A DNA stretch of 5,561 nucleotides from Candidatus Omnitrophota bacterium (GTDB lineage: Bacteria; Omnitrophota; Gorgyraeia; Aquiviventales; Aquiviventaceae): the NCBI GenBank assembly GCA_020057015.1, contig JAGVGS010000148.1, positions 1 to 5,561 on the forward strand, read 5' to 3'. The notes below the pieces were generated by a model that saw only the letters and a program-made list of their open reading frames with translations, was not told where the DNA came from and did not search any database. Below are positions 5,456-5,561 of this stretch, in pieces (position 1 is the stretch's first letter; every line of letters starts with the position of its first letter). Position numbers and translations under genes: made by a program.

Positions 5456-5561
5456 AGCACCTAGCAGAATGCCCCGCGGCCGCGCTGGGCCTAGCGGCGA
5501 GGCCCGCCAGGCGCGAGGAGCGTGGCGTACAAGGACCCCCGGTACGCGAGCGACGAGCAAC
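5456..5561 (+). repeat. GC-rich non-coding tail with two inverted repeats, possible dispersed repeat element
   Basis: After the permease stop the sequence becomes extremely G+C-rich and purine-skewed. GGGCCT (5487-5492) pairs with AGGCCC (5500-5505) around a seven-base loop, and GCGTAC (5525-5530) pairs with GTACGC (5542-5547) around eleven bases. There is no T-run. Short related words (GCGAGGC, GCGCGAGGAGCG, GCGAGCGACGAGC) recur, as in REP-like intergenic elements. The frames crossing this region on either strand give Arg/Pro/Ala-rich, chance-like peptides. The window ends inside it, so its full extent is unknown; the first hairpin could alternatively help end transcription of the permease. 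Confidence 0.35.

Noticed and set aside
5363..5560. Minus-strand 65-codon frame across the end of the permease and the GC-rich tail
   Set aside because: Its product is Pro/Ala/Arg-rich and low in complexity, it overlaps the permease C-terminus, and it is explained by base composition.

Overview
All convincing genes in this window lie on the plus strand. The overall high GC, a cysteine synthase very like the enterobacterial CysK, an ACR3-type arsenite permease and several small exported proteins fit a free-living Gram-negative bacterium. My best guess is a Nitrospira-like organism (Nitrospirota), but this rests on general resemblance and not on any decisive marker; a proteobacterium is not excluded.

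Layout. (1) 1-156 is the 3' end of a YbhB/PEBP-family protein, followed by a stem-loop. (2) 219-1466 holds three small genes: a putative exported or lipoprotein-like hypothetical of lower GC, a 61-residue double-CxxC zinc-ribbon protein, and a hypothetical periplasmic protein with a signal peptide and uncertain start. (3) 1499-2537 is a self-contained module: a class II Fic protein with an N-terminal XRE-like helix-turn-helix, driven by a likely extended -10 promoter overlapped by a small inverted repeat, and flanked by two near-identical 21-bp direct repeats. (4) 2574-4274 is a probable two-gene unit: cysK and, 33 nt downstream, an exported thioredoxin-like protein (CPYC) that carries a proline-rich linker and a C-terminal small beta-barrel-like domain. 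(5) 4391-5455 is an ACR3 arsenite efflux permease with both conserved functional residues. (6) 5456-5561 is a very GC-rich non-coding tail with two inverted repeats, possibly the edge of a dispersed repeat element.

How they may work together. CysK makes cysteine, the exported thioredoxin-like protein handles thiol or disulfide chemistry outside the cytoplasm, and the ACR3 pump removes thiol-reactive arsenite, so the right half is loosely thiol-themed; this is inference. The Fic gene looks like an accessory insertion between the periplasmic-protein gene and cysK. It has its own promoter and a flanking repeat, and the repeat copy on its 3' side sits in the cysK leader. The most interesting signals are this repeat-bounded HTH-Fic module and the thioredoxin/beta-barrel fusion.
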